Assembly: GCF_009727055.1 (NCBI RefSeq)
Contig: NC_052349.1
Location: 37,661,993-37,725,992 of the forward strand
Length of the DNA stretch: 64,000 bases
DNA from: Benincasa hispida
Lineage: Eukaryota > Streptophyta > Magnoliopsida > Cucurbitales > Cucurbitaceae
Direction of reading: 5' to 3'
The notes under the pieces are model-generated. The model was not told the DNA's origin. It ran no database searches and saw only the letters and a list, made by a program, of their open reading frames with translations. Every line of letters begins with the position of its first letter. Within the stretch, counting starts at the first letter, position 1. Positions 24,550 through 36,500 of this stretch are shown piece after piece. Position numbers and translations under genes: made by a program.

Positions 24550-25505
24550 TTTTTAAGATATCCTACAAATAGACATAATTTTGAACGTTGTTCCAATTTC
24601 TTAGGATTTTGCACCAACACGTGTGTCGAGCATCCCCAGATTCTAAAGTGACATAAACTACTTTTACGTCCTCTTCATACCTCATACGGTATTTCTGAAA
24701 CACATTTTGAGGGAACCTTGTTCAGAATATATATGGGAGTCTGTATAGCATACCCCTTAAAGGACTAAAGTAACTGAGCATAACTCATCATCGGATGAAC
24801 CATGTCTAACAAGGTTCGATTTCTCCTTTCTGCAACACTATTTTGTTGTGGTGTTCCAGGTGTTGTGAGTTGGGATTGATTTCCATGATCTACTAAATAG
24901 TTCTGGAATTGTAAATCCATATACTCACCGCCTCGATCTGATCGAAATGTTTTAATTCTTTTACCTAATAAGTTTTCAACTTCCGTCTTAAATTCTCTGA
25001 ACTTTTCTAGAGTTTCAGATTTGTGATTCATTAAGTAAATATAGTCATATCTTGAATAGTCATCAACAAAATTTACGAAATATTCATATCAACCTTGAGA
25101 TTTTACATTCATCGAACCACAAAGGTCTAAATGTATAAGTTCTAGGGGTTCTTTGGCATGAAGACCTTTTCTAGAAAAAAATCTTTTAGTCATTTTTCCT
25201 TCAGGACATGATTCACATGGAGGTAAAGGACTGTCTTCTAACAGATTTAGATGTCCGTTTTTAATTAATCTCTCAATCCTTTTGAGATTTATGTGACCAA
25301 GTCTGAGGCGCCAAAGATAGGCATTAGGAGAAATTTTTCGTTTTTTATTTTGAGTCTTTGTCATTTTAAACATCTCTATATTTAAAATGGCTTTTGCTTT
25401 AGTTGGTTTTAATACATACAAGTTATTTTCAAGTCTTGCAGAATAAACATGAAACCCTCTTGATAAAACGAACACTTCATTGATTTCAAAAGATACTTTA
25501 TACAT
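24550..25505 (-). pseudogene. Copia 2 integrase
   Basis: 25,089-25,505 encodes the pre-integrase zinc region (LWRLRLGHINLKRI, PLPPCESCPEGKMTKRFFSR, ELIHLDLCGSM). 24,765-25,031 encodes the core (RIKTFRSDRGGEYMDLQFQN with [20 protein letters not shown]). 24,546-24,620 holds the C-terminal LCLFVGY block. The H-C pairs and the D of SDRGGE are still visible, but the frame is broken around 25,031-25,089 and 24,620-24,765. Confidence 0.85.
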
Positions 25506-25559
25506 ATTTTCTAATAGAGATCAAGTTTCTTTTCATTGTGGGTACATAAAATACATTTT

Positions 25560-25880
25560 TTAACAAAATGAAAAATTCTCCAAAATATAACTTGATTTCT
25601 CCCACTCCTTCAGCTGAAATGACTTCTCCTGTTCCAACTTGAAAGTCATTTCGCGTTTTAAGAGTTGAGTCCAAGAACTAGTTTCCTGTAGAAAACTGCA
25701 AACATGGTTAGCAGCACCTAAATATAATATCAAGGTTAAGTGAGAACTTTCCACTAAGCATGTTTCAATTACAAGTAAATCTAATTTACCTTTTTTTCCT
25801 TTTCTGCTCTCTTTTTAGCCAAATATTTCGGGCAGTTGCATTTTCAATGCTCGTCTTCTCCACAATGAAAACATTTTCCT
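25560..25880 (-). pseudogene. Copia 2 zinc knuckle and protease region
   Basis: The minus strand near 25,850 encodes a CCHC knuckle of the form C-F-H-C-G-E-D-E-H-x-K-C-N-C with the residue after H replaced by a stop. It is followed by a lysine-rich linker and LVIETCLVESS. The protease has LILYLGAANHVCSFLQETSS, where YLG stands in place of the catalytic DSG. Loss of the aspartate shows that it is not an active protease. Confidence 0.8.
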
Positions 25881-26082
25881 TTAGGTGCCTTGGTTTTCTT
25901 AGCAATAGATTGCTTCTTCCCTTTTTCCTCCTTCTTCATTTGGATACTTTTATCTTTGGAAGAGGAAGGGGCAGACTTCTTTTTATCTGAAAGCTTCGTT
26001 CCTAAAGATGATCTCTTCAGATATTTTTCTGTGAAACAACGTTTGTTTCACTTTCTTTTAATTTCATCATCGATTGGCAAGT

Positions 26083-26660
26083 CTAGAGTTTGTTCAGTAG
26101 AGTAGTCAGATTGGAATTAATCTTATTCATTATAGCATTAGTTCGGAAGGTCAAGAAGCTCTTTGGAAGAGAGTCCAAGATCATACTAACTTGACTAGTC
26201 TCATCTATGATAGCACCATGAGCTTCTGCAATGTTAAAATGAACCATCATGTCTAGGACATGCCCCCTAACGTTATCTTTCATGCGTGAGTTATAAACAT
26301 ATTTTATAGCCTCATGTCATACTGAAGATGATGGTTGTTTGAACATTTCCTGCAACGACGCCATAATCTCACGAGCAGTGGACATGACTTCATGTTTTTT
26401 ATTGAGCACATCAGATATGCTCGCCAAGATGTAGGCTCTCGCCTTCTCATTAACCCTTGCCCATCTATCATAAACTTCCCGAACATTTCAGTTAGTATTT
26501 GAACCAGGAAGAGGAGGAAAAACAAACATCAGGTCGCCAACCACTATTATTGTATTTTTATTCGATTTCCAATTAGAGTAACCTTTTCCATTAAATTTAT
26601 TGGAAGCGAGAAGTTGTATAATCGAGTTTGACATCGCTGAAAAATAAACAATTTCTATTA
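26083..26660 (-). pseudogene. Copia 2 gag
   Basis: It begins SNSIIQLLASNKFNGKGYSN with LMFVFPPLPGSN (26,488-26,640). It goes on through a region with REIMASLQEMFKQPSSSV (about 26,310-26,420) and MKDNVRGHVLDMMVHFNIAE, VSMILDSLPKSFLTFRTNA and LTTLLNKL (26,083-26,283). This is the UBN2-type gag of Copia elements. At least two stops and one frame change interrupt it. Confidence 0.85.
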
Positions 26661-26739
26661 AATTTATGCATTTAAGTCCAATTTTAGCAAAAAATAATAA
26701 AGTACCCATATTTTCATGATTTATTTGCAACAATACTTA

Positions 26740-28675
26740 GTGAGTTAGAGTAGATGCTACTGAAGAATAGTCAAATATTCTTTCACTGGAGTAAGACAAT
26801 CTTGACCAAATACTATATCCGGAATAACTCGTATTCTTAAAGTTGTTTGGTTACCATTTTCAGTCAAGAACTTTACTTATGTTTAGCAACTCTTGTAAGT
26901 GTGACCCACCATTTTCAGAACTTGTAGAACGGCATGAACATGCCCCTGAATTAGAAGACAATGTTCAAGACGAAACTATAAAATCCTATTCATTTTTTAA
27001 GCTTGGGTTGTTCCGAATCCTATGTTACAACCCTCCGAAGGGATCGCCGCAGTTTACGACTAGCTAGTGCCGCCTAAAAACGACTACAAGCGCAACATAG
27101 GAATCTCACGGTTCAAACTAATGGAGGAGACTGTAGGATATGAAGTGCCGCCTAAAAATCACTTGCTAGTCCTACTAACTATGAACTACTAGTGCCGCCT
27201 AAAAATGACTAGCTAGACCCACTTACTATGAACTACTTCCTCCATTCACCTTGTTATTGACCCATGCAAACATTTTTCGAATGGAGTAGTCGCGGTAAAA
27301 GCGACACGAAGCTGAGCATGGGCCTCACGGTGTGAACTCTTGGGGACGTGAGAGTTAAAAACGATATATTGAATATATTGTTAATCTTCCACTAAAGTGT
27401 CTAAATATTTGGGTATTCTCTTACTTAAGTAAATTCCGGTTAATTTTAAACAACCTAAGTCTATATGATTTATCCAAGTATAACGTTTATATTTGGATTT
27501 TAACCTACGATGTCTAGGTATTAAACCAATTTTAAACCTCACACTACTCATGCAAGCTCATAAAACCGGTTAACAATGCTCAACATTTCGGTCATAATCC
27601 CCAAGTAGGAGGTATTACGTAAACCGTCAACTTAAATACCTCCAGCCTTAGACAGGATTATAAACCGGTTGAGTTTGTAACCAAATTTTATAAGATAATG
27701 ACCTATTTTAACTATTAAAACAAGTTGTTAACCTAAGTGAGCATGTTGTTTAACTTTGTTATGGATTTCAATGTCTAATCCAATTTTATAACAACTTATG
27801 AAACCATAGACATGCTTTCAAACCATAATATACATCAAAGACATTCAAAATTAACATAACACTTTATTAATTTTAAGAAACCCTAAACATGCATACTGTA
27901 CATTATAACTAACTTATAACATAATATTATGCATGCAATATAATTTCCTATGGTGGGATTTTAAGTCTAAATGGCATACTATATGCACAAATATGTTTAA
28001 TTCAAATATAATATACATCACATGCATAAAATAATTAAAACAATTAAACAACACCAATATGGTTCAACTTTGGCATCCTAAACAAGCAAAATTACTAATT
28101 ATTACAAAAACAACCCAAAAACAGCTTCAAAAGAGGACTGGGCCACTCGACCGACCCGAACTGGACCCAAACCACCCTCCAAATGCTCCAAATGAGGCTG
28201 AATTGGACCAGCTGTTGCTGAACCAGACCGAATGAAGACCGAACCGATCAAACCGGATATCCTCCCGCGCAAACCAGCTCACGAATGCACGCCTTACTTG
28301 ACTGGGATGAACAGTGTCGCAATGCTGCATCCCAGTGTTGCAATGATTCTGGAAAATGATGAACAGTGTTGCAACGCTTGATGAATAGTGTCTTGATGCT
28401 GTCGAGCAGAAGCTCAAATTCTAAAAACTGCAACTCGACCTTGCTTGCTTTTCACTTTAATTACAGTCTAATTTGGACTCTATTGACTCTAATAAAATTA
28501 CAAACTCTAGAGCACACATATAAAATCATCAAACATGAGCCAATTACAAATTAAATTTCATAATTAAAGAGAATTCTAATACCAAAGTTGAATTTCCACC
28601 ATATCAGTCAATCAAACATGCAATCATAGAATTTCATCCACCAAATTCAAATTAACGTTAATTGAATGCTTAAAT
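26740..28675 (-). other. Long non-coding leader of Copia 2
   Basis: About 1.9 kb without coding sequence, homologous in order to the Copia 1 leader. At 27,060-27,220 a module with GTGCCGCCTAAAAA-GACTAGCTAG is repeated three to four times, where Copia 1 has it about once. At 28,310-28,410 there is a cluster of CAGTGTTGCAA / GTGTCGCAATGCT motifs. No structural RNA signature could be identified. Confidence 0.7.
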
Positions 28676-28690
28676 CATGCTCTAATAACA
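28676..28690 (-). other. Degenerate primer-binding site of Copia 2
   Basis: The minus strand reads TGTTATTAGAGCATG, recognisable as TGGTATCAGAGCATG with changes. It lies two bases inside the LTR. Compared with the intact site of Copia 1 it shows more decay. Confidence 0.75.
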
Positions 28691-28692
28691 AT

Positions 28693-30594
28693 TGATAGAG
28701 TAAACTAACATGCAACGGAAGAAATCAGAATCAATAAGCACTCTAATTACATTTAATTTGAATTTTAAAACATGCTAAGAAACAGTTTTCTGGAAAGGGT
28801 TTTATGAATTCAATGCCTTTGATGAAAACTCTTCAATTCCAATTGAATCCACAAATTGGAGCTTCAATCTTTCAGTAGACCACCACATAGACCTTCTCTA
28901 CTATTCTCTAACTTGAATTGAGAGATAGAATCTCTGAATTTGAGCTGGATTTTGAGTGAGATTGAAGAGGGTTTAGAGGGATTTTTTCAACAGAGTTCAG
29001 AGCTTTTAATTAGCAAGCATGAACCTGTAATTGAAGTTCAAAACTTCAATTTATACAAGAAGACCATGCAAATCTGAAATTGAAGTGGCATGAGGTGTTA
29101 ATTTGAGTGGGAAAATCCAAGATTGAACTTTCCCACTTTCAAATTTTAAATTCAATTTATTTATTTAATTTGATTAATTAATTTTAAATTAAAACTGACC
29201 AATTTTAATTTAATTTTTATAATTTTAAATTTTCAAAAAATCTAAAATTCTAATTAATCAAATTACCAATTTTGAACAAATTTCAAAATTGTATAAAATT
29301 GAATAATCAATTAAACTAATTTAAATAATTAAATTTAATATCAAATATTAAATATTATATTACACCTCAAATCATTATTTAAATATTTTTGAACTCTCCA
29401 ATTTCGTTTAATTTCGACAAAAATTAAACGTTTCAATTGTATCAAATACAATTAATAGAAACCCTAATTGAATTTGAACACTTCGAATTCAAAACCTTAA
29501 TTTCGAATTTCAACATTTCAAAATCACTCGATTCACTAATCCAAGATAATTTTACGAGCTAGTAGAGGGACGTTATGGACCTACAGATCATGAACTCCAA
29601 CGATTTGCAATTAATTGGTTAAACTTTTTAAACCGAATCAATCACCATTCGTTAACTATCGAGACACGCCACTATAGCTCGATAGTTTCACTCTCCTCAT
29701 TGTAGATATATTTCTGTCCATTTTAACTATAATCGGTAAGTCGATCATTCACAGGTCATTCGTATTTATAGTTAGGTCAAAATTATCATTTTACTCCTAT
29801 AAATACGTCTTGCTCCTTAAGCTCCCACCGATCCTTCATCGAACAATTGGTTTATAGTCCAGCTTATAAACCATGACCCTCTCAATCATGAAAGGGCAGG
29901 GCCTTATTGTTCAAAACTAGGAATCAACGCTTAAGAGAACAACCTATCTGCTAACCTTAAGTCGGATAGGAGTGAATTCCATCTTCCAGAGCTATGTCCC
30001 CAGCTATCTATCCGATCTTATCTCCAAAATGGAAAGTTTATTGAGCAGTGCTATTGGACTACTCTCACCTACGCAGATCAAAGGATAATCTCAAATAAAC
30101 AGGAGTTCATAGTTAGCTCAGGATTAAAATCGAGTTACCCTAGGTCATTGAATTTTGAAATAGTCAGTTTTAACAGTAAAAGGTCGTTTATAAAAAAAAA
30201 AAATAAATAACTATTTCAAGGTCTGATCTTATGCAAACTCATTGCGTAGGATGCCCCCACTCACATGTCTCTACATGAATGATTTTGGGGTCACATCATT
30301 TGTATCATTATACAAAATGGGCCGCATCTAATAGCGTCACGAAGATGAGGTACCCAATCTCATCCATATACTTATAGACAATTTTGGTTATATACTAAAA
30401 CTTGATCCTCTTTTATGTCGTCACATAAAGTTAAAGTAATCATATTATAGCCATAGATTTGTTTATTGGATTTTTATAATAGAATGCAATATCAATAATA
30501 ATTAATTAAATAAAATACTCAATAATTTTTTTATTGATAAATAGAATATGTTTAACAATATTTACGAACGGTGAGTTTAGGACATTCCCAATAA
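28693..30594 (-). mobile_element. 5' LTR of Copia 2
   Basis: About 1.9 kb. On the minus strand it opens TATTGGGAATGTCCTAAAC, a decayed TGTTGGG start, and ends at the primer site. It is longer than the 1.06-kb Copia 1 LTR mainly because it has an extra AT-rich block of about 0.8 kb (29,100-29,560) that the solo LTRs at 8,106 and 8,247 also have. Confidence 0.75.
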
Positions 30595-31439
30595 TAATAG
30601 TATAATACCAACTCACAAAGAAACCGTTCATATCATGACTTATATGATTTAAGTAAATAAGAAACAACACAGTGCATGTTTATACTTATTTGGAGTGTTA
30701 AATTGCTTGTATGTGTTGATTTTGAAGAATTACAAAAATGAAGAAGATAAATTATGGCAAACTATCACTGCTCACGTGTTTCAAAATTTTGTTATTCCAA
30801 TATTGCCCTCTGTTGTAGATTTCGATTTTAACTCTCTGGATATCCTGTAATCGAGGACAGAGATTTATAAGGTTTTTTATACCCTTGTTTTTGGAAATAT
30901 TGTATTCCTCACATCCCTTTTCCCATGGATAAGAAGTATTCTTTGCCCTTACAAAAAAGTTATTTTTAATGGAAAATTATTTACACAAAATAGCAAAATT
31001 TAATCATCTTCTCCAGTCTCTTTCTCTTTCTCCTTCTTCTCCTTCGGCTTCTCCTGCTTCTTCTTCTCCTACTTCTTCAGTCCAATTTCGATTGCTCTCT
31101 CTAACCCATACACTCTAACGTCCAGTTGACACTGCACCCATGTCCAATCATCATTTGGATCTACATTGTAGATCTGGTTGTACTCGCCGCCGATGAGCCA
31201 ATTTTTCTCTCTCTACCCAATTCGCTCTCTCTTTTTCTCTAACTCTTAGATCCTTGTAGCCCAATCCTCATCACCGTTGTCTTGTAACCGCCAGTGCTAG
31301 AGTTCGTTGGATTTTGGCCGTTAGGGATAAGATTTTCCGCATTTTTGGTTTATTTTGTTTGATTCTTGAACACCCATTAAATTGTGGTGTTAAAATTAAT
31401 TTACCCATGAAATTGGATGCTAGATTTGAATTTTATTGC

Positions 31440-31740
31440 TTTAAAATAGTGTGATAGACATTGTTATCAATGTCTATTACAAATAGACACTGATAGAAAC
31501 TTATAGTGTCCATCAGTGACTAAAATTGCGTTGATGTGGAGCGTAGCAATGTTGCAGACTAATAAAAGTTTATTAGTGTCGATCAGTGACTAAAACTGCG
31601 TTGATGTGGAGCATAGCAACGCTGTAAACGGATAGAAGTCTATCAGTGATAAAAATTGATAGGTCTATAATTGATACTATAATGATAGAGATTGATACAA
31701 GTCTATCACTGATAGATGCTTATAGAAATCTATCCGTATT
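31440..31740. repeat. GATAGAC/GTCTATC repeats with a 70-bp tandem duplication
   Basis: Short words such as TGATAGAC, GTCTATCA and TCTATCAGTG recur in both orientations. Inside is a direct duplication with a 70-bp period (31,505-31,574 and 31,575-31,644), each unit containing CAGTGACTAAAA-TGCGTTGATG. The inverted words could form long imperfect hairpins, which suggests a non-autonomous DNA element. Confidence 0.6.
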
Positions 31741-32295
31741 TATCAATATTGTAAATAATTTGACTTTTTTTCTATCTGTCAAAATTTCCCTAATTAAAAA
31801 TTACTTGATATTAATATTCCAAAATCAATGTAGTTAATTATTTAACTGGAATAACGCATTGTATTTCATTAAAATATATACATGATTCAATTAATGAAAA
31901 CTCATTAAATGAATATTTTACTGAATTTGTTGATTAATTAGTAGGCAATATCTTAAATCTTTTGAATTAGTTAAACTAAGTTAGTATAAAATTTTATTTT
32001 TAAAGAATCATAATTTATTACTTTATTGATTACTTATAATCAAATAATTATTTAGTGTGATTAATGTTTATTTTTTATTCATTATTGACGTATCATAATT
32101 ATACAACATTTTTTTAGTATTTTTTATTAACATTTCATATTTGCTACTCAATTTCACTTTTTATACAATATATTGTTTGTTAAAAATGTATTTTCTTAGA
32201 TCATTTAATTGAGCTTATTATTAATACTAAACTTAACTAATTAAATAAATAAGTATTAAATTATAATAAGTAATTGTTTTAAATGAGAAAACTGT

Positions 32296-32475
32296 TAGAA
32301 ATATTTTCAAATATAGTAAAATGTGATTGTTTAATGATACACTGTGTCTATCAGTATCACTAACACTAATATATCTATCCATGTGTATCTATGTCTATCC
32401 ATGTCTATCACAGATAAACAATATTTTGCTATATTTGTAAATAAATAAACTCATTTTTCTATATTTGAAAATAGT
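32296..32475. mobile_element. MITE-like foldback element
   Basis: The left arm GAAATATTTTCAAATATAGT (from about 32,298) and the right arm ATATTTGTAAAT...CTATATTTGAAAATAGTCC (32,421-32,477) are inverted copies. Between them lie CTATCTATG/TCTATCA words like those at 31,440-31,740. About 180 bp, no coding capacity. No exact target duplication was identified. Confidence 0.5.
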
Positions 32476-33357
32476 CCAATTATAATCAATAAAACGTTCA
32501 TTAAATATATTAATTATTTAATTTAAATTATAAATTACACATTTTTCAAATATACATAATTAAAATTATCATTAAATCCTTAACTAAGTATTTTTTTTTT
32601 TATCAATATATCAAATGATATCAATTGCTTAATTAATTGATCTATTAAAATTACATAAGATGGTCATGCTTAATTCTATAGGTTAAATACAAACCATTTT
32701 TATTCATAAAATTCTTATAACATTTTTCCTACGGTTAATTTTGATTCTCAGATATCTTATTCTCAAATATATTATTTCTAGACATTTTTTATCCCCAAGA
32801 CATTTTTAAAACCTTAAACGAAATAGTCTCTGAATGACTTTGGATACTAAAAGGAGCACATTTTGAAACTTTAGTTGCTCCTGAAAAGGTTATTTTTCCT
32901 AAAATAGTTCTTCAAGCCCCCCATGAATAAATGTCTTGGATGTTTTTATTCGAAGATAGGGTGAAATCTGTTCTATCTAGCAGCTTTCGTCTAACAAAAA
33001 GTTGCTAATGAAAATTGTCAACATAAGCCAAGCTTAGTCAAAATAAACTTCAATGTTCACACTTTTACATAAACCATAGGTTAACATAATTTATGTAACT
33101 AATATTATACGATGTTTAAAGTGAAGAAATCAATGATATTACAAAAGGGAGGAAAAAACAAACTCCCAAAAGCAGCGCTTATTGCAAAAAGAACACCAGT
33201 TGAAGGCTTAGGCCAAATGTAGAATAAGGAAAGAAAAAAAACATACCAACATAAATAATTAAGAAATAGGAGGGTAAGTAAAGAACCTTCCCCATGTTGC
33301 TGCTTTAGGTGAGGGAAGCCATATTAATGATTCCAGGCCAAAAGAGGCAACAAGATG

Positions 33358-33546
33358 TTAGATTTTTTGTTTTCTGTATGGAGACAATTCAACCTCAAGG
33401 CGACTGATTTCATCCTGCAGATCTTGCAAACTGACTCTTCTTGTTTTCTTACTCGTTTCGGCATCACTAATCAGGCTTGAGAGACGCTTCAAACATGTGC
33501 AGTACTCGGCCTTGACTTCAGGAGTGTCGAAAGTTGAACCTTTGAA
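33358..33546 (-). CDS. TPR gene, last exon with stop
   Basis: Acceptor TTATGCAG precedes 33,546. The exon encodes 62 residues starting FKGSTFDTPEVKAEYC and ending with a likely coiled coil, VSLQDLQDEISRLEVELSPY, then RKQKI and TAA. It starts in phase 0. Confidence 0.85.
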   Translation of the reverse strand, partial: FKGSTFDTPEVKAEYCTCLKRLSSLISDAETSKKTRRVSLQDLQDEISRLEVELSPYRKQKI

Positions 33547-36500
33547 CTGCATAAGCGTTGCCATTCACAATTTAGTTTAAGATCTTTAGAACGTGTCTAA
33601 TCATAAAAGTATTAATGTTTGTGCACTATGACATGGTATGAATGAGCATTTCAGCATCTGTACTTCCAACCGAAAAAGCTTCAGAATGATGTTAAAAATT
33701 ATTTGCTAATAGTGTTAATTGGTTTTTCTAATATAGAAATTTTGTTTGGTTGGTGAACTTTTTAAATTTCTTTTTTTTTTTTTTTTTAATTCCATTACTT
33801 TTGAAATAATCTTTGAATCACTTTCTCCTTTTGATATTTACGAGTGTTTTCTCCAACTTGCACACCTCAACTATTCTTATGAAACAATCACCTAACCTAC
33901 TATATTTAATTGCCAAGGAAACTTACAAGCTATTAAATCTAAGTAGGTGGTCACCATGACTCGGCTCATTCTCTTTAAGCCATTAATTATTTAGATGAAC
34001 CTTTATCACTAGGTCAACTCAGGATGGTTGGTATTCTTAAGAACAAAAATATGAGATACGAGGTGTAAATACATCAAGTACTATGAAATCACTTGAGAAA
34101 ACACATTCCACAAAAATGCATCTTAACATATCTCCAGTCTCTTTTTGTCACTTTTTAAGTTCAAAAAGAGATGGGAATTTGAATCTCAGGAAGATAAGTA
34201 AAGCTTTGGCTAATTGGGCTAATGACACGGTCGACTATTTATTTCACGTCAGTCTAATAAAAGAGGTGCAATACCATATCACTGAGCAAAGTTCAATAAA
34301 ATATATGTAAAGAAAAGAATTTTAGGTTCCAATAAAGATTCTAACAAAATAAGATCTTAAAAGAATTTCTTTTAGCTAAGAAACAAAAACCTCTTGCAAA
34401 TGTCTCTGTACAACTGCAGGAAATGGAAGCCTTTTTACCAGGATTCTAACAGAGTAACAAACTACAATGATTAAACAATTCCTAGAACTCATTTAACCAC
34501 CACTTCATCCGGCACAAAACTTAAAAATCACTTCCCAGTGATCCTATAAAATTCTCTTATGAATTTTAAATTACATATCCAGCCTTGGATAGGGGATTGA
34601 TTATCAACATAAACAAAAGTCAGTTTGATAACAATCTCAAAATATTGGCTAGATTTTATAAACAAAATAATAATAATGATAATAATGACAGTAATAGTAA
34701 GTGTTTCAAACTACCTGAGATTTCAAAAGTCATTTCAGGTAGTAGATCACGAATGAAAGACTGTAAGTAAATAATATTTTTTAAACACAAATAAATAATG
34801 TATCAACCATGTGGTCATTGATGTCACGCTCATTGAATCATTGGACAGAATAAAAGAAATATCACTGGAACGTGTTACCTTTTGATAAGCAGAAAAGCAT
34901 TCAGAGAGTACATTCTCAGCCTCAACTAGCGAAGGATCCTTCTGCAACAACATTCCAGTTACTCAAAGTGGTAGCAGAAGAGCCAGTGGAATTACATCAA
35001 TCAATTAAAACACAACCAAAACAGACTCTTGCTCTTAGGGAGTGTCCACTGATCCAAATGAATTCAATAAAACTAAAAAAACTTTCTTGTTGTCTTTTCT
35101 CACTTCTCTCTGTGCTTGTTCTTCTAGGTTTTAGTCTTTCAAAAGTAGCCTCTTATATTTATATTTATATTTCTATATATATAAAACAAGCATTTAAACT
35201 TTTCGTTGAAAAAATGAAAAAAGATTAACACTCAAAAATGACATAGAAAACCCCAAAAAAAAACATGAAAATCAACACCCCATTCGCTTGGCAAAGGGAA
35301 CATAGTAGTGAGGGCATAAGGAATAAAGAAGAATTTCCTCTGGAGCAAATCGGCTGTGTCAAGGCTACTGATGAGGACAATCCAAACGTAATTCTTTTTG
35401 GACTTTTTTTTATTTCCATAGTGTTGAAAAGAGAATTTACTCACTGCCTACTACTTAAAATTGTATATACTCAAGTTTTGCATAATATTTGTCAATTTAA
35501 AAAGCACATTGCAAGGCAACAGATACTATCGCTTATTTAAGCCATCACAGCTAACCTTTGATACTTGCATCTCTTGCAGGATGATCTCCAAATGCCCGAG
35601 AGAATCAAGTGATTGTAACTGCAAACACAATACAGATGAGCCCTATTGACATGAGTAAATTCCTACCCAAACAATCAATTAAAATCATTTAAATTTTATT
35701 GAGTCTTAATCACTGAGAGACATAATCGTAGGACAACGACATGGATACGAATCATATCAAACATGGCACAAACGCAGTGATGCACACTATCAATTAAAAA
35801 ATTGTGGTATAGGAAGCACGGATGTATTTAATTAACACATGTTTAACATACATGGTATACTTTTACACATCTTAATATAATATTCTTGGTAAAAGACCCC
35901 TTTTTTTAATGAATAACTAAGCTTTTAATGAAAAGAATGAAAGAATATAAGGAAAAACAAAAAAGAAGCTCACAAAATGGGCCTTCAATGATGTAAAATA
36001 AGGCCTAACAGGTAATTTCAACAAAAGAAAGCTCCACCACTGAAGTCCAAAAAAAAAACATGAAATCTATTTATGTTGGTTTCCTGGTACTTTGATCATT
36101 AGTCTCTTTTCATTTTATCAATGAAAAGCTTTATTTCCTTTTCAAAAAAAATATAACAAAAAAACATGAAATTTAACGAGGAACCAGATATAGAATGACT
36201 ATTTCTCTCTCTAAAGGTCCCACACAAAACAGCACATACCCCAACTTGTCACAAAAAGCTTCTTGAATAAATTCACAACTTGGGAGTTTGTATTTCTTGA
36301 ACTTTATTTTTTGTCATTGACATAATGAGAAGTTATTTCTTGTAAATAAATAAATAATCATTTGCATTCTTGCTCATGTCATTTTGGTTGCCTTTGAATA
36401 AATTCACATTTAATAAATGACTAAATATAACATAGTTGTGTGCTCAAACCTTCAAGCCTATTGGCAGTACCATGAAATTGCTCTAGCTTAAAAGTTCATG

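Larger units (their letters stand above)
24546..30594 (-). mobile_element. Copia element 2, minus strand, 3'-truncated
   Basis: In minus-strand order: LTR of about 1.9 kb, degenerate primer site, long leader, gag, zinc knuckle, protease and integrase. It stops inside the integrase C-terminus (LCLFVGYLKNF) and goes straight into MULE sequence. Reverse transcriptase, RNase H and 3' LTR are missing. It is close kin to Copia 1 in gag, linker, protease and leader. Stops are frequent, so it is a relic. Confidence 0.85.
30595..33340. other. Gene-poor AT-rich spacer downstream of the TPR gene
   Basis: No gene supported. It contains a pyrimidine-rich microsatellite (TCT/TTC, 31,010-31,090), GATAGAC-type repeats (31,440-31,740) and a MITE-like inverted repeat (32,296-32,475). 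It marks the change from the dense LTR nest on the left to the intron-borne elements on the right. Confidence 0.6.
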
